Assembly: GCF_040144835.1 (NCBI RefSeq)
Contig: NZ_CP151632.1
Span: forward strand, 558,001 to 622,000
Reading direction: 5' to 3'
From: Microbacterium sp. LWS13-1.2
Lineage (GTDB): Bacteria > Actinomycetota > Actinomycetes > Actinomycetales > Microbacteriaceae
Length of the DNA: 64,000 bases
In this document: piece by piece, positions 1 to 8,848 of the stretch
Layout: every line of letters begins with the position of its first letter
How positions within the stretch are numbered: position 1 is the first letter of the stretch
The notes under the pieces: model-generated
The model's database searches: none
The model's input: only the letters and a program-made list of their open reading frames with translations
What the model was told of the DNA's origin: nothing
Position numbers and translations under genes: made by a program

Positions 1-20
1 TCGGCGGGTGATCCCCATGC

Positions 21-40
21 TATCTTTTGGCCTAGGCCAA
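21..40 (+). promoter_or_regulatory. pdxST promoter region with 14-nt palindrome
   Basis: A -10-like TATCTT lies at 21-26. It is followed directly by the perfect palindrome TTGGCCTAGGCCAA at 27-40, which would cover the transcription start. This suggests an operator for a dimeric repressor or a small hairpin at the 5' end of the mRNA. No -35 box is evident. The regulator is unknown. Confidence 0.4.
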
Positions 41-95
41 TACCCGCATTGTCCTCACTCGTTGCGCTCCAGCGCTCCACTCGAAGGGAAAGCTC

Positions 96-983
96 GTGAC
101 CACCGACACGGGAACCGACCGCGTCAAGCGCGGCCTCGCCGAGATGCTCAAGGGCGGCGTCATCATGGACGTCGTCACCGTCGACCAGGCGAAGATCGCC
201 GAGGACGCCGGTGCCGTCGCCGTCATGGCGCTCGAGCGCGTGCCGGCCGACATCCGCGCCCAGGGCGGCGTCTCGCGCATGAGCGACCCCGACATGATCG
301 ACGGCATCATCGACGCCGTCTCGATCCCGGTCATGGCGAAGGCGCGCATCGGCCACTTCGTCGAGGCGCAGGTGCTGCAGGAGCTCGGCGTCGACTACAT
401 CGACGAGTCCGAGGTGCTCTCGCCGGCCGACTACGTGAACCACATCGACAAGTGGAGCTTCACGGTCCCCTTCGTGTGCGGCGCCACCAACCTGGGCGAG
501 GCGCTGCGGCGCATCAACGAGGGCGCCGCGATGATCCGCTCGAAGGGCGAGGCGGGCACCGGCGACGTGTCGGAGGCCACCAAGCACATCCGCACCATCT
601 CCAGCGAGATCAACCGACTTACGTCGATGTCGAAGGACGAGCTGTACGTCGCCGCCAAGGAGCTGCAGGCGCCTTACGACCTGGTGGCGGAGATCGCCGA
701 GACCGGCAAGCTGCCGGTCGTGCTGTTCGTCGCCGGCGGTGTCGCTACGCCTGCCGACGCTGCGATGATGATGCAGATGGGTGCGGACGGCGTGTTCGTC
801 GGCTCGGGCATCTTCAAGTCGGGCAACCCCGCCCAGCGCGCGGCCGCCATCGTGAAGGCCACCACCTTCTACGACGACCCGAAGGTCATCGCCGACGTGT
901 CGCGCGGCCTCGGCGAGGCGATGGTGGGCATCAACGTCTCCGACCTCCCCGCTCCGCACCGGCTCGCCGAGCGCGGCTGGTGA
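96..983 (+). CDS. pdxS: Pyridoxal 5'-phosphate synthase, PdxS subunit
   Basis: This is the synthase subunit of the ribose-5-phosphate-dependent PLP pathway. It condenses ribose 5-phosphate, glyceraldehyde 3-phosphate and ammonia supplied by PdxT. The protein has 295 residues, the normal length, and forms a TIM barrel. Visible hallmarks are Asp25, the Schiff-base lysine in [10 protein letters not shown] (Lys82), DYIDESEVL (100-108) and the second lysine in [11 protein letters not shown] (Lys150). The GTG start at 96 follows a GAAGGGA ribosome site at 82-88. The TGA stop overlaps the GTG start of pdxT by three bases, so the two subunits are probably translationally coupled. Confidence 0.97.
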   Translation: MTTDTGTDRVKRGLAEMLKGGVIMDVVTVDQAKIAEDAGAVAVMALERVPADIRAQGGVSRMSDPDMIDGIIDAVSIPVMAKARIGHFVEAQVLQELGVDYIDESEVLSPADYVNHIDKWSFTVPFVCGATNLGEALRRINEGAAMIRSKGEAGTGDVSEATKHIRTISSEINRLTSMSKDELYVAAKELQAPYDLVAEIAETGKLPVVLFVAGGVATPADAAMMMQMGADGVFVGSGIFKSGNPAQRAAAIVKATTFYDDPKVIADVSRGLGEAMVGINVSDLPAPHRLAERGW

Positions 984-1582
984 CGACGCCGACTCCGCGG
1001 GTCGGCGTCCTCGCACTGCAGGGGGATGTCCGTGAGCACGTGCGCGTGCTCACGGGCCTCGGCGCCGAGGTGACGACGGTGCGCCGCCCGGCGGAGCTCG
1101 CCGCCATCGACGGGCTCGTGCTCCCCGGCGGCGAATCGAGCGTCATCGACAAGCTCTCCCGCGCGTTCGGCATGCGCGAGCCCGTGCGCGCGGCGATCGC
1201 GGCCCGCATGCCGGTCTACGGGACCTGCGCCGGCCTCATCCTGCTCGCCGACCGGATCACCGACGGCATCGTTGGCCAGCAGACCTTCGGCGGGCTCGAC
1301 GTCACGGTGCGCCGGAACGCCTTCGGCAGCCAGGTCGACTCGTTCGAGGTCGACCTCGACGTGCCGGCCCTCGGCGAGCCACCGGTCCATGCGGTGTTCA
1401 TCCGAGCGCCGCTGGTCGAGGAAGCCGGCGACGGCGTCGAGCGGCTCGCGGTGCTGGACGACGGGCGGGTCGTCGCAGTGCGCCAGGGCTCGCTGCTCGG
1501 GACCGCTTTCCATCCCGAGGTGACGGGCGAGCACCGCTTCCACGCGCTGTTCCTCGACATGGTGCGCGAGCGGCAGCGCTGA
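980..1582 (+). CDS. pdxT: Pyridoxal 5'-phosphate synthase, glutaminase subunit PdxT
   Basis: This class I glutamine amidotransferase hydrolyses glutamine and channels ammonia to PdxS. It has 200 residues. The LPGGESS oxyanion motif is at 48-54, the nucleophile is Cys83 in YGTCAGL, and the His178/Glu180 pair lies in AFHPEVTG near the C-terminus, so the triad is complete. I place the start at the GTG at 980, which overlaps the pdxS TGA. The open frame runs much further upstream, but only as a shadow of pdxS. Confidence 0.95.
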   Translation: MTTPTPRVGVLALQGDVREHVRVLTGLGAEVTTVRRPAELAAIDGLVLPGGESSVIDKLSRAFGMREPVRAAIAARMPVYGTCAGLILLADRITDGIVGQQTFGGLDVTVRRNAFGSQVDSFEVDLDVPALGEPPVHAVFIRAPLVEEAGDGVERLAVLDDGRVVAVRQGSLLGTAFHPEVTGEHRFHALFLDMVRERQR

Positions 1583-1606
1583 CGACGTGGGGACGACACG
1601 TCGGGG

Positions 1607-1622
1607 TAGATTCTGACTCATG
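1607..1622 (+). promoter_or_regulatory. Leaderless promoter of the 1620 gene
   Basis: TAGATT at 1607-1612 is followed by seven bases and then the ATG at 1620. No ribosome site lies between, so the transcript probably begins at or next to the start codon. Confidence 0.5.
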
Positions 1623-2141
1623 ACGATCAACGACTGGTGGCGCGAGCATCCCGAGGAGCGCTACTGGATGATCGCCCCGTCGCGCGGCGTCGTCGGCGAT
1701 GCGCTGTCAGCACCGAAGGCGGCGGACGAACGGCGATTCGAGTGGTCGCACGAGCTCGTCGGGTACACCGAGCCGGGCGACACGCTGTTCGTCTGGGACC
1801 GGACCCTTCCGGTGCCCGGCATCGCCGCGTGGGGGAGAGTGCTCGGTCCTCTCGGCGAGGAGACGCGAGCGCGTCGCGGCGACGACCTGCCTCATTGGCG
1901 GATGCCGATCAGCGACACCCTGCGGCTTGCCGCTCCGATCACCCTCCCGAGCCTCCGACGCGTCGGCGGTGAGATCGTCGCCGTGCGCGATCGGGTGGAG
2001 CAGCTCACGGAGGGACCGGTCTACTTCCCGTTCATCGGCTCGGCCGAGACGCTGGCGCCCGCACCGGCGTACCTCACCAAGGTGCCGCGCGACCTCGTCG
2101 CGCTGCTCTCGTCGCGATTCGGCTTCGAGTTCGCACTGTAG
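1620..2141 (+). CDS. Possible EVE/PUA-like domain protein
   Basis: I do not firmly recognise this 173-residue soluble protein. The N-terminus RYWMIAPSR (14-22), a central GDTLFVWD followed by [11 protein letters not shown] (about 53-77), and the later FPFIGS and KVPRDLV segments resemble the layout of EVE/PUA-like domains. In that layout an aromatic-rich beta barrel has a GD-x-hydrophobic turn, and family members bind modified bases or RNA. The gene stands alone between pdxT and yebC and has its own leaderless promoter. No catalytic motif is visible. The fold assignment is an inference from pattern; the alternative is an uncharacterised conserved actinobacterial protein. Confidence 0.5.
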   Translation: MTINDWWREHPEERYWMIAPSRGVVGDALSAPKAADERRFEWSHELVGYTEPGDTLFVWDRTLPVPGIAAWGRVLGPLGEETRARRGDDLPHWRMPISDTLRLAAPITLPSLRRVGGEIVAVRDRVEQLTEGPVYFPFIGSAETLAPAPAYLTKVPRDLVALLSSRFGFEFAL

Positions 2142-2219
2142 CGCTGCCGGCGGGAGGGGAACGCCGCGGCGAGCAGGTGCTGCGCAGCATTGATCGCGAA
2201 CCCGCTGCGCCGCGGGGAA

Positions 2220-2225
2220 TAGAAT
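2220..2225 (+). promoter_or_regulatory. -10 element upstream of yebC
   Basis: TAGAAT at 2220-2225 gives a leader of roughly 70 bases before yebC. The leader ends in a strong AGGAGG ribosome site at 2291-2296. I see no convincing -35 box. Confidence 0.4.
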
Positions 2226-2299
2226 TGTCCGTCGGCGGTGGCCGCGCCGGATGGCGCCGGCCGACGCGACCCGCCGACGAGCGTGAATTCAGGAGGACC

Positions 2300-3061
2300 A
2301 TGTCCGGGCATTCCAAGTGGGCAACGACCAAGCACAAGAAGGCGGTCATCGACTCTCGCCGTGCGAAGTCGTGGGCCAAGCTCATCAAGAACATCGAGGT
2401 GGCGGCCAAGCTCGGCGGCCCCGACCTTCAGGGCAATCCGACACTGTTCGACGCGGTGCTCAAGGCCAAGAAGACTTCGGTCCCGAAGGACAACATCGAC
2501 CGCGCGATCAAGCGCGGCGCGGGCATCGGCGGCGAGTCGGTCGAGTACTCGTCGATCATGTACGAGGGGTACGGCCCCAACGGCGTCGCCCTGATGATCG
2601 AGTGTCTGACCGACAACAAGAACCGCGCCGCGGCGGAGGTGCGCACCGCACTCACCCGTAACGGCGGCACACTGGCCGATCCCGGCAGCGTGGCGTACAA
2701 CTTCACCCGCAAGGGCGTCATCGTCGTCGGCGGCGAGACGACCACCGAGGACGACGTCATGCTGGCCGTCCTCGAGGCCGGCGCTGAAGAGGTCGAGCCG
2801 CACGCGCAGGGCTACGAGGTCATCACCGAGGCGTCCGACCTCGTGACCGTCCGCTCGGCGCTGCAGGACGCCGGGATCGACTACGAGTCGGCAGACGTCG
2901 AGTTCGTCCCGAATCTCAAGGTCGAGGTCGACGCCGACACCGCGCGCAAAGTCTTCCGCCTCATCGACGCCCTCGAAGACAGCGACGACGTGCAGAACGT
3001 CTACAGCAACTTCGACCTCACCGCAGAGGTGCAGGCCGAGCTCGAGAACGACGAGGACTGA
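2300..3061 (+). CDS. yebC: YebC/TACO1-family regulator
   Basis: This 253-residue protein is typical of the YebC/PmpR family, whose members act as transcriptional regulators or help ribosomes through difficult (proline-rich) stretches. The diagnostic N-terminus [14 protein letters not shown] is intact. It is followed by the lysine-rich helical domain and the acidic C-terminal domain ending in ENDED. The ATG at 2300 is four bases after AGGAGG (2291-2296) and opens the conserved N-terminus; in-frame upstream codons are not conserved-looking. It sits next to ruvCAB, as in many bacteria. Confidence 0.95.
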   Translation: MSGHSKWATTKHKKAVIDSRRAKSWAKLIKNIEVAAKLGGPDLQGNPTLFDAVLKAKKTSVPKDNIDRAIKRGAGIGGESVEYSSIMYEGYGPNGVALMIECLTDNKNRAAAEVRTALTRNGGTLADPGSVAYNFTRKGVIVVGGETTTEDDVMLAVLEAGAEEVEPHAQGYEVITEASDLVTVRSALQDAGIDYESADVEFVPNLKVEVDADTARKVFRLIDALEDSDDVQNVYSNFDLTAEVQAELENDED

Positions 3062-3068
3062 GCACGAC

Positions 3069-3107
3069 GGTCCGCACGCCTGCCCCGGCGCCGCCGGCGC
3101 GCGGACC
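3069..3107 (+). terminator. Weak hairpin after yebC
   Basis: GGTCCGC at 3069-3075 pairs with GCGGACC at 3101-3107, around a GC-rich interior. It has no T-run and stands just before a stronger hairpin. Confidence 0.3.
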
Positions 3108-3130
3108 GGAGCCTGAGGGCGCCCGGACCG

Positions 3131-3158
3131 GCCGCGGTCAGGCGCGCCTGGCCGCGGC
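3131..3158 (+). terminator. Hairpin terminator between yebC and ruvC
   Basis: GCCGCGGTCAGG at 3131-3142 pairs with CCTGGCCGCGGC at 3147-3158, giving 12 pairs with one G-T and a CGCG loop. No T-tract follows, as is common in high-GC actinobacteria. It separates yebC from the leaderless ruvC promoter. Confidence 0.5.
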
Positions 3159-3174
3159 ATCCGGCATCCTCGCC

Positions 3175-3189
3175 TAGCGTGGGGGAGTG
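3175..3189 (+). promoter_or_regulatory. Leaderless promoter of ruvC
   Basis: TAGCGT at 3175-3180 is followed by six bases (GGGGGA) and the GTG at 3187. A G-rich stretch directly abuts the start codon and is too close to act as a ribosome site, which supports leaderless translation. Confidence 0.5.
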
Positions 3190-3765
3190 GCATCCGGAAC
3201 CTCTCGCGGTCGTCTGCGCGTGCTCGGGATCGACCCGGGCCTGACGCGCTGCGGTGTGGGCGTCGTGGATGTCGCACCCGATCGCTCCGCGACCCTCGTG
3301 CACGTGGGCGTCGTCCGGTCGGATCCGGGCGCCCCGATCGAGGAGCGTCTGGCGCTGATCGCCGCCGGGCTGCGTGCCGTGCTCGACGCGCACGCGCCCG
3401 ACGTGGTCGCGGTGGAGCGCGTGTTCGCGCAGCACAACCGCGCCACGGTGATGGGCACCGCGCAGGCGAGCGGCATCGCCCTCCTCGTCGCGGGGGAGCG
3501 CGGCATCGCCGCCGCCACGCACACGCCGTCGGAGGTGAAGGCCGCGATCACCGGCTACGGCAACGCCGACAAGCGGCAGGTGCAGACCATGGTCGCCCGA
3601 GTGCTGCGGCTGGACGAGCTTCCCAAGCCCGCCGACGCCGCGGACGCTCTCGCTCTCGCGCTCTGCCACGCGTGGCGCGGGGCACCCAGCACGACGGCGG
3701 CGTCCGGACCCCTCACGCCGGCGCAGCGCGCCTGGGCCGACGCGGAACGCGTCGCCCGCCGCTGA
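3187..3765 (+). CDS. ruvC: Holliday junction resolvase RuvC
   Basis: This endonuclease cuts four-way junctions after RuvAB branch migration. It has 192 residues. The RNase H-fold acidic residues are all present: Asp16 in GIDPG, Glu77 in VAVERVF, and Asp150 and Asp153 in the C-terminal [10 protein letters not shown]. The GTG start is chosen from the -10 box six bases upstream. An internal GTG right before LGIDPG would remove the first beta strand. ruvA follows after 78 bases with its own promoter, so ruvC is probably transcribed separately from ruvAB as well as with it. Confidence 0.95.
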   Translation: MASGTSRGRLRVLGIDPGLTRCGVGVVDVAPDRSATLVHVGVVRSDPGAPIEERLALIAAGLRAVLDAHAPDVVAVERVFAQHNRATVMGTAQASGIALLVAGERGIAAATHTPSEVKAAITGYGNADKRQVQTMVARVLRLDELPKPADAADALALALCHAWRGAPSTTAASGPLTPAQRAWADAERVARR

Positions 3766-3831
3766 CCTCGCTCGAGCGCCGATCGAGAACGACGGCTGCG
3801 TGTCGCTCGAACAAACGTCCGAACCGCACCG

Positions 3832-3846
3832 TAGGCTCGATCCATG
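3832..3846 (+). promoter_or_regulatory. Leaderless promoter of ruvAB
   Basis: TAGGCT at 3832-3837, six bases, then the ATG at 3844. A loose -35 candidate, TCGAAC, lies at 3807-3812. There is no ribosome site before the ATG. Confidence 0.55.
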
Positions 3847-4470
3847 ATCTCCTCAGTCCGCGGCACCGCTGTGCACGTCGATGCGGATGCGGTCGTCGTC
3901 GAAGTCGGGGGAGTCGGCCTCCACGTCGCAGTGACGCCGCAGGTCGCGCGCGGCACCCACCTCGGCGATGACATCACCCTCCATACGTCGCTCATCGTCC
4001 GCGAGGACGCCCTGTCGCTGTTCGGCTTCGAGTCTCGCGAAGAGCTGACCGTGTTCGGTCTGCTCCTGGGCGTCACCGGCGTCGGCCCGAAGTCCGCGCT
4101 CGGTGTGCTCGCGACCCTGACGGTGCCGCAGATCGCCGACGCCGTCTCGGCCGACGACGATGCACCGTTCCGCCGCGTCTCGGGGATCGGCCCGAAGACC
4201 GCCAAGCTCATCGTGGTGCAGCTGGCCGGCAAGATCGCCGTGACGCGGCCGGCCGCCCCGGGCGGCACGGATGCGGCCCCCTCCGCCGCGATCCCGTCAC
4301 AGGTCGTGGAGGCGCTGGTCGGGCTCGGCTGGTCCGAGCGTGTCGCGATCGAGGCCGTCGACACGGTCGCCGCCGAGGCGTCCGACGCGGATCGGGCATC
4401 GGTGCCCGCCCTGCTGCGGCGGACCCTCGCGACGCTCGGGCCCGCGCGGAAGGAGCCCGTGAGTGGTTGA
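3844..4470 (+). CDS. ruvA: Holliday junction branch-migration protein RuvA
   Basis: RuvA tetramers hold the junction while RuvB hexamers pump DNA. The protein has 208 residues. The N-terminal OB fold begins [10 protein letters not shown], the tandem helix-hairpin-helix motifs include [13 protein letters not shown] (about 76-88) and a second [13 protein letters not shown] segment ([10 protein letters not shown]), and the C-terminal RuvB-binding helix bundle contains ALVGLGWSE. The gene overlaps ruvB by eight bases, with an AAGGAG ribosome site for ruvB inside the ruvA 3' end. Confidence 0.96.
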   Translation: MISSVRGTAVHVDADAVVVEVGGVGLHVAVTPQVARGTHLGDDITLHTSLIVREDALSLFGFESREELTVFGLLLGVTGVGPKSALGVLATLTVPQIADAVSADDDAPFRRVSGIGPKTAKLIVVQLAGKIAVTRPAAPGGTDAAPSAAIPSQVVEALVGLGWSERVAIEAVDTVAAEASDADRASVPALLRRTLATLGPARKEPVSG

Positions 4471-5488
4471 CGTGCGCGAAGCCGACGAGCCGGTCGACGA
4501 GACGGAGCTCGCCATCGAGGGCGCGCTGCGCCCCTCGTCGCTCGCAGAGTTCGTCGGACAGCAGAAGGTCCGCGGCCAGATGCAGCTGCTGCTCGATGCG
4601 GCCCGCATCCAGCAGCGGCCCGCCGATCACATCCTCCTGTCGGGCCCTCCGGGGCTCGGCAAGACGACCCTCGCGATGATCGTCGCCTACGAGAGCGGGC
4701 GCCCGCTGCGCCTCTCGAGCGGGCCCGCGATCCAGCACGCGGGCGACCTCGCGGCGCTGCTGTCGAGCCTCACGCCCGGCGAGGTCCTCTTCATCGACGA
4801 GGTGCACCGCATGGCGCGCGCGGCCGAGGAGATGCTGTACCTCGCGATGGAGGACTTCCGCATCGACATCATGGTCGGCAAAGGCGCGGGGGCGACGAGC
4901 ATCCCGCTCGACCTCGCGCCGTTCACCCTCGTCGGCGCGACGACGAGGTCGGGACTCCTGCCGAACCCGCTGCGCGACCGCTTCGGCTTCACCGCCCACC
5001 TCGAGTACTACGAACCCGAAGAGCTCGAGCGGGTGATCGAGCGCTCGGCGGCGATGCTCGGCGTCACGCTGCCGCCGGCTGCTCGCGCCGAGATCGCACG
5101 ACGCTCGCGCGGCACGCCCCGCATCGCGAACCGCCTGCTGCGTCGTGTCCGCGACTACCTGGTCGTCCACGGCCGGACCGGTGCCGACATCGCCGCCGTC
5201 GACGCCGCACTCGACCTCTACGATGTCGACAGGATCGGCCTCGACCGGCTTGACCGCGCCGTGCTCGACGCTCTCGTGCGCCGCTTCCGCGGCGGCCCGG
5301 TGGGTCTCGGCACGCTGTCCGTCGCGGTGGGGGAGGAACCAGACACGATCGAGTCCGTCGTCGAGCCGTACCTCGTGCGCATCGGCTTCATGGGCCGCAC
5401 GCCGCGCGGACGCATCGCCATGCCCGAGGCCTACGCCCACATGGGTGTGCCGGCGGCCGACTCGGTGCTGGGATTCGATGACCTATAA
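4463..5488 (+). CDS. ruvB: Holliday junction branch-migration ATPase RuvB
   Basis: This is the AAA+ motor of branch migration. It has 341 residues. Walker A GPPGLGKT is at 61-68, Walker B FIDEVHR is near 109-115, the sensor 1 region contains VGATTRSG, the arginine finger lies in LRDRFGF, and the C-terminal winged helix ends with the conserved [12 protein letters not shown] start at 4463. The TAA stop at 5486-5488 lies inside a TATAAT box that serves yajC. Confidence 0.97.
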   Translation: MVDVREADEPVDETELAIEGALRPSSLAEFVGQQKVRGQMQLLLDAARIQQRPADHILLSGPPGLGKTTLAMIVAYESGRPLRLSSGPAIQHAGDLAALLSSLTPGEVLFIDEVHRMARAAEEMLYLAMEDFRIDIMVGKGAGATSIPLDLAPFTLVGATTRSGLLPNPLRDRFGFTAHLEYYEPEELERVIERSAAMLGVTLPPAARAEIARRSRGTPRIANRLLRRVRDYLVVHGRTGADIAAVDAALDLYDVDRIGLDRLDRAVLDALVRRFRGGPVGLGTLSVAVGEEPDTIESVVEPYLVRIGFMGRTPRGRIAMPEAYAHMGVPAADSVLGFDDL

Positions 5489-5489
5489 T
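5484..5489 (+). promoter_or_regulatory. -10 element (TATAAT) overlapping the ruvB stop
   Basis: A perfect TATAAT at 5484-5489 contains the ruvB stop codon and would start a leader of about 75 bases for yajC-secD-secF. The -35 region within ruvB is not recognisable. Confidence 0.5.
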
Positions 5490-5572
5490 CGCTGGAGGCT
5501 TCCGCCCACCCCCGCCTGCAAGGCAACGCCGCCCGCGGCGACTGCCTCATCCGAAAGGTGCTTCCAGCTCCC

Positions 5573-6034
5573 ATGGACTTCGCTACGTTCCTGAGCAATT
5601 ACGGCCTCATCATCCTGCTGGTCGTGCTCCTCGTCTTCATGTTCTGGAGCTCACGCCGCCGCATGCAGAAGCAGAAGGCGGAGCAGGAGGAGAAGGCCCG
5701 CCAGACGGTGCCCGGCTCCGAGGTGCTGCTGCAGGGCGGCCTCTACGGCACGATCGTCTCGTACGACGCCGACAATCTCGACCAGCCCGCGATCGTCGAG
5801 CTCGCGCCCGGCGTGCAGATCAAGGTCCACAGCCAGGCCATCCTGCGCGTCGTGACCCCCGAGGTCGGCGTCGTGACCGAGGACGAGTACCTCGCCGCCG
5901 AAGAGAGCCACGCTGAGTACGCCGAGGGCGTCGCGAACGGCGACATCACCTCGATCAGCGACGACCAGAGTGCCGCCGGCGGCAAGGACAAGATCGATCC
6001 CGACGCCGAGCCCGGCACCAAGCCGCAGGGCTGA
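5573..6034 (+). CDS. yajC: Preprotein translocase accessory subunit YajC
   Basis: YajC is a small partner of SecDF at the Sec translocon. It has 153 residues from the ATG at 5573. A single membrane helix (about 7-25, NYGLIILLVVLLVFMFW) is followed by a charged R/K stretch, the YajC beta domain (GGLYGTIV, VELAPGVQIKV) and an acidic, disordered tail. A GTG at 5558 would add five residues and sits right after a GAAAGG, so the start is uncertain. It lies 43 bases upstream of secD. Confidence 0.9.
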   Translation: MDFATFLSNYGLIILLVVLLVFMFWSSRRRMQKQKAEQEEKARQTVPGSEVLLQGGLYGTIVSYDADNLDQPAIVELAPGVQIKVHSQAILRVVTPEVGVVTEDEYLAAEESHAEYAEGVANGDITSISDDQSAAGGKDKIDPDAEPGTKPQG

Positions 6035-6077
6035 AGCACGTCCGTTCGCCCGTTCGGGCTCTCAAGAAAGCAAAGAC

Positions 6078-7802
6078 GTGGCGACATCCACCCCCGTCCG
6101 GCATGCATGGCGCGCGCTGACCGGACTCCTCGCGATCACCGCGATCCTGTTCGGCATCAACGCGCTCGGCGTGTACGTGTTCGGTCAGAGCTCCTGGACG
6201 CCGGCCCTCGCCCTCGACCTGCAGGGCGGCACCCAGATCGTCCTCGAAGCGCAGACCGAGGACGGCGCCGACCCCTCCGCTGAGCAGATGGAGCAGGCGG
6301 TCACGATCATCCGCCAGCGCGTCGACGCATCCGGCGTCGGCGAGGCCGAGGTGACCACCCAGGCCGGAAACCAGATCGTCGTGCAGATCCCGGGTCAGGC
6401 CGACGAGGAGACCCGTAACCGCATCGAGGCCTCCGCGCAGCTCCAGCTGCGCGCGGTGCTGTATGCCGGCGACCCGGCGACGGAGTTCGTGGGCGAAGAC
6501 GGCAACGCCACGCCGTACCCGACCCCCGACCCGACGCTGCAGGCGACGCCGACGACTGCGCCCACCGACGGCAGCGACACGGCGTGGATCACCCCCGCGC
6601 TGCAGGCCGAGTTCCTCGCGTACGACTGCGCGGACCCGGACAACGATCCTGCGAACGCGCCCGCCGACGAGCCGCTCATCACCTGCGACGCCGACGGTTC
6701 GGTGAAGTACATCCTCGGTCCGGTCGAGCTCGACGGCTCGTCGATCGACGATGCGACGTTCGGCCTGCAGCAGACCAACAACCAGTGGGCCGTCAACCTC
6801 TCGTTCGACGGTGAGGGCACGACGACGTTCGGCGAGATCAGCCAGCGGCTGTACGGCGCGCAGGCGCCGCTCAACCAGTTCGCGTTCGTGCTCGACGGCT
6901 ACGTCCTCTCGGCGCCGTCGATGAACGGCGTGATCCTCGACGGCAAGCCGAGCATCACGGGCAGCTTCACCCAGGAGTCGGCGAAGGTGCTCGCCGACCA
7001 GCTGAAGTACGGCGCACTGCCGCTGAGCTTCACCGTGGAGAGCTCGAACTCGATCTCGGCGACGCTCGGATCCCAGCAGCTGCAGATCGGTCTCATCGCG
7101 GGTCTCATCGGCCTCGTGCTCGTCGCGATCTACTCGCTTATCGTGTACCGCGCGCTCGGCTTCATCATCATCGCGTCACTGGCGGTGATGGCGGTGCTCA
7201 CCTACGTCACACTGTGCATCCTCGCCTGGCGCATGGGCTTCCGCCTGTCGCTCGCCGGCGTCGCGGGCCTGATCGTGACGATCGGGTTCACGGCGGACTC
7301 GTTCATCGTGTACTTCGAACGCATCCGCGACGAGCTGCGCGACGGCAAGTCCATCACCGCAGCGGTGGAGGACGGCTGGGGCCGCGCGAAGCGGACCATC
7401 TACATCTCGAAGTCGATCAACATCCTCGCCGCCGTCGTGCTGTACATCCTCGCGGATTCGACGGTCAAGGGCTTCGCCTTCACCCTCGGCCTCACCACCG
7501 CGATCGATGTCCTCATCTTCATCCTGTTCACCCACCCGGTGCTGCAGCTGCTGGCACGCACACGGTTCTTCGGTTCGGGGCATCCGCTGTCCGGGCTCGA
7601 TCCGACGGCGCTGGGCGCGGTCTACCGCGGCCGCGCGCAGTTCCGCGAGCCCGTGGTCGCCACCGGAGCGGCAGGACGTCGAAACGTCAAGGCCCGTGGC
7701 GAAGCCGCCCGCCGCCAGACCATCGCCGAGCGGAAGCAGGCCGAACTGGCCGCCGCCGACAGCGCGAAACCCGGCAAGACCCTCAAGGAGGGAGACGACT
7801 GA
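6078..7802 (+). CDS. secD: Protein translocase subunit SecD
   Basis: SecD with SecF uses the proton gradient to pull proteins out of the SecYEG channel on the outer face of the membrane. It has 574 residues from the GTG at 6078. There is one N-terminal membrane helix, the D1 motif LALDLQGGTQIVLE, and a large extracytoplasmic P1 region that contains a Pro/Thr-rich insert (about 150-185). Five further membrane helices carry the conserved GFTADSFIVYFERIRDE segment. The C-terminal about 90 residues are a basic cytosolic tail. The TGA overlaps the secF ATG (TGATG). Confidence 0.95.
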   Translation: MATSTPVRHAWRALTGLLAITAILFGINALGVYVFGQSSWTPALALDLQGGTQIVLEAQTEDGADPSAEQMEQAVTIIRQRVDASGVGEAEVTTQAGNQIVVQIPGQADEETRNRIEASAQLQLRAVLYAGDPATEFVGEDGNATPYPTPDPTLQATPTTAPTDGSDTAWITPALQAEFLAYDCADPDNDPANAPADEPLITCDADGSVKYILGPVELDGSSIDDATFGLQQTNNQWAVNLSFDGEGTTTFGEISQRLYGAQAPLNQFAFVLDGYVLSAPSMNGVILDGKPSITGSFTQESAKVLADQLKYGALPLSFTVESSNSISATLGSQQLQIGLIAGLIGLVLVAIYSLIVYRALGFIIIASLAVMAVLTYVTLCILAWRMGFRLSLAGVAGLIVTIGFTADSFIVYFERIRDELRDGKSITAAVEDGWGRAKRTIYISKSINILAAVVLYILADSTVKGFAFTLGLTTAIDVLIFILFTHPVLQLLARTRFFGSGHPLSGLDPTALGAVYRGRAQFREPVVATGAAGRRNVKARGEAARRQTIAERKQAELAAADSAKPGKTLKEGDD

Positions 7803-8794
7803 TGCGCTCCATGAGCCAGCTCGGCAACGACCTCTACACGGGCAAGACGTCGTTCCCCTTCGTCGGCCGGCGACGCCTGTGGTTCCTCATCGCCGCGATC
7901 CTCGTGATCGGCTCGGCGCTGGTGCCGCTGTTCCGTCCCATCCAGTTCTCGATCGAGTTCACCGGCGGATCCCAATTCACCGTCAGCGGCGTGGCATCGC
8001 CGGTCGATCAGTCGCTCGCCACCGACGCCGTCCTGTCAGTCGTGCCCGAAGCGACGACGAAGGTCGTCACGATCGGCGAGGACGCCGTGCGCGTCCAGAC
8101 CGACCAGGTGACGGATGCCGAGAGCCGCGAGATCTCGACGGCCCTCGCCGAGGCGTACGACGTGCCCGAAGCCGAAGTCAGCTACGCGTTCATCGGTCCC
8201 AGCTGGGGCGCCGATGTGACGCGAACGTCGCTCTGGGGTCTCGCGATCTTCCTCGCCCTGACGTTCATCATCCTGGCGCTGTACTTCCGCACCTGGAAGA
8301 TGTCGGTCTCGGCCATCATCGGCCTGGTGGACGTGCTCGTCATCACGATCGGCGTCTACGCCCTGTTCGGCTTCGAGATCTCGCCGGCGGCCGTCATCGG
8401 CTTCCTGACGATCCTCTCGTACGCCCTCTACGACACGACCGTCGTGTTCGACAAGATCAGGGAGAACACCGACGAAGACGGCGAGGTCTCCGGACGCACG
8501 TTTGGCGAGTCCGTCAACCTCGCGGTGAACCAGACCCTCGTGCGCTCGATCAACACGACGATCGTCGCGATCCTGCCGACCGGCGCGATCCTGTTCATCG
8601 GTCTCATCTGGGCCGGCGCGCAGACGCTCACCGACCTGTCGCTGTCGATCTTCGTGGGAACGATCGTGGCCGCGTACTCGACGATCTTCGTCGCGGCGCC
8701 GCTGTACTCGCTGCTGCGTGAGAACGAGCAGCCGATCAGGACGCGCGACACGCGCGTCGTGGCGGCGCGCGAGCTGGCGGGCACCCCGGCCTGA
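7802..8794 (+). CDS. secF: Protein translocase subunit SecF
   Basis: SecF is the partner of SecD and has 330 residues. An N-terminal membrane helix precedes the FTGGSQF motif (about 55-61). Five C-terminal helices include the YDTTVVFDKIREN signature and NQTLVRSINTT. The ATG at 7802 overlaps the secD stop; an ATG nine bases later is an alternative. SecF ends 54 bases before rel. Confidence 0.95.
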   Translation: MRSMSQLGNDLYTGKTSFPFVGRRRLWFLIAAILVIGSALVPLFRPIQFSIEFTGGSQFTVSGVASPVDQSLATDAVLSVVPEATTKVVTIGEDAVRVQTDQVTDAESREISTALAEAYDVPEAEVSYAFIGPSWGADVTRTSLWGLAIFLALTFIILALYFRTWKMSVSAIIGLVDVLVITIGVYALFGFEISPAAVIGFLTILSYALYDTTVVFDKIRENTDEDGEVSGRTFGESVNLAVNQTLVRSINTTIVAILPTGAILFIGLIWAGAQTLTDLSLSIFVGTIVAAYSTIFVAAPLYSLLRENEQPIRTRDTRVVAARELAGTPA

Positions 8795-8812
8795 GGCCTC
8801 GCCGCTCGGGCG

Positions 8813-8818
8813 TAGGAT
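8813..8818 (+). promoter_or_regulatory. -10 element of rel
   Basis: TAGGAT at 8813-8818, with a short leader carrying GGAGGGGAGGGA before the ATG at 8849. This is a conventional leadered start, unlike many others in this window. Confidence 0.45.
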
Positions 8819-8848
8819 TGGGAGGTCCGGCGGAGGGGAGGGAATCGC

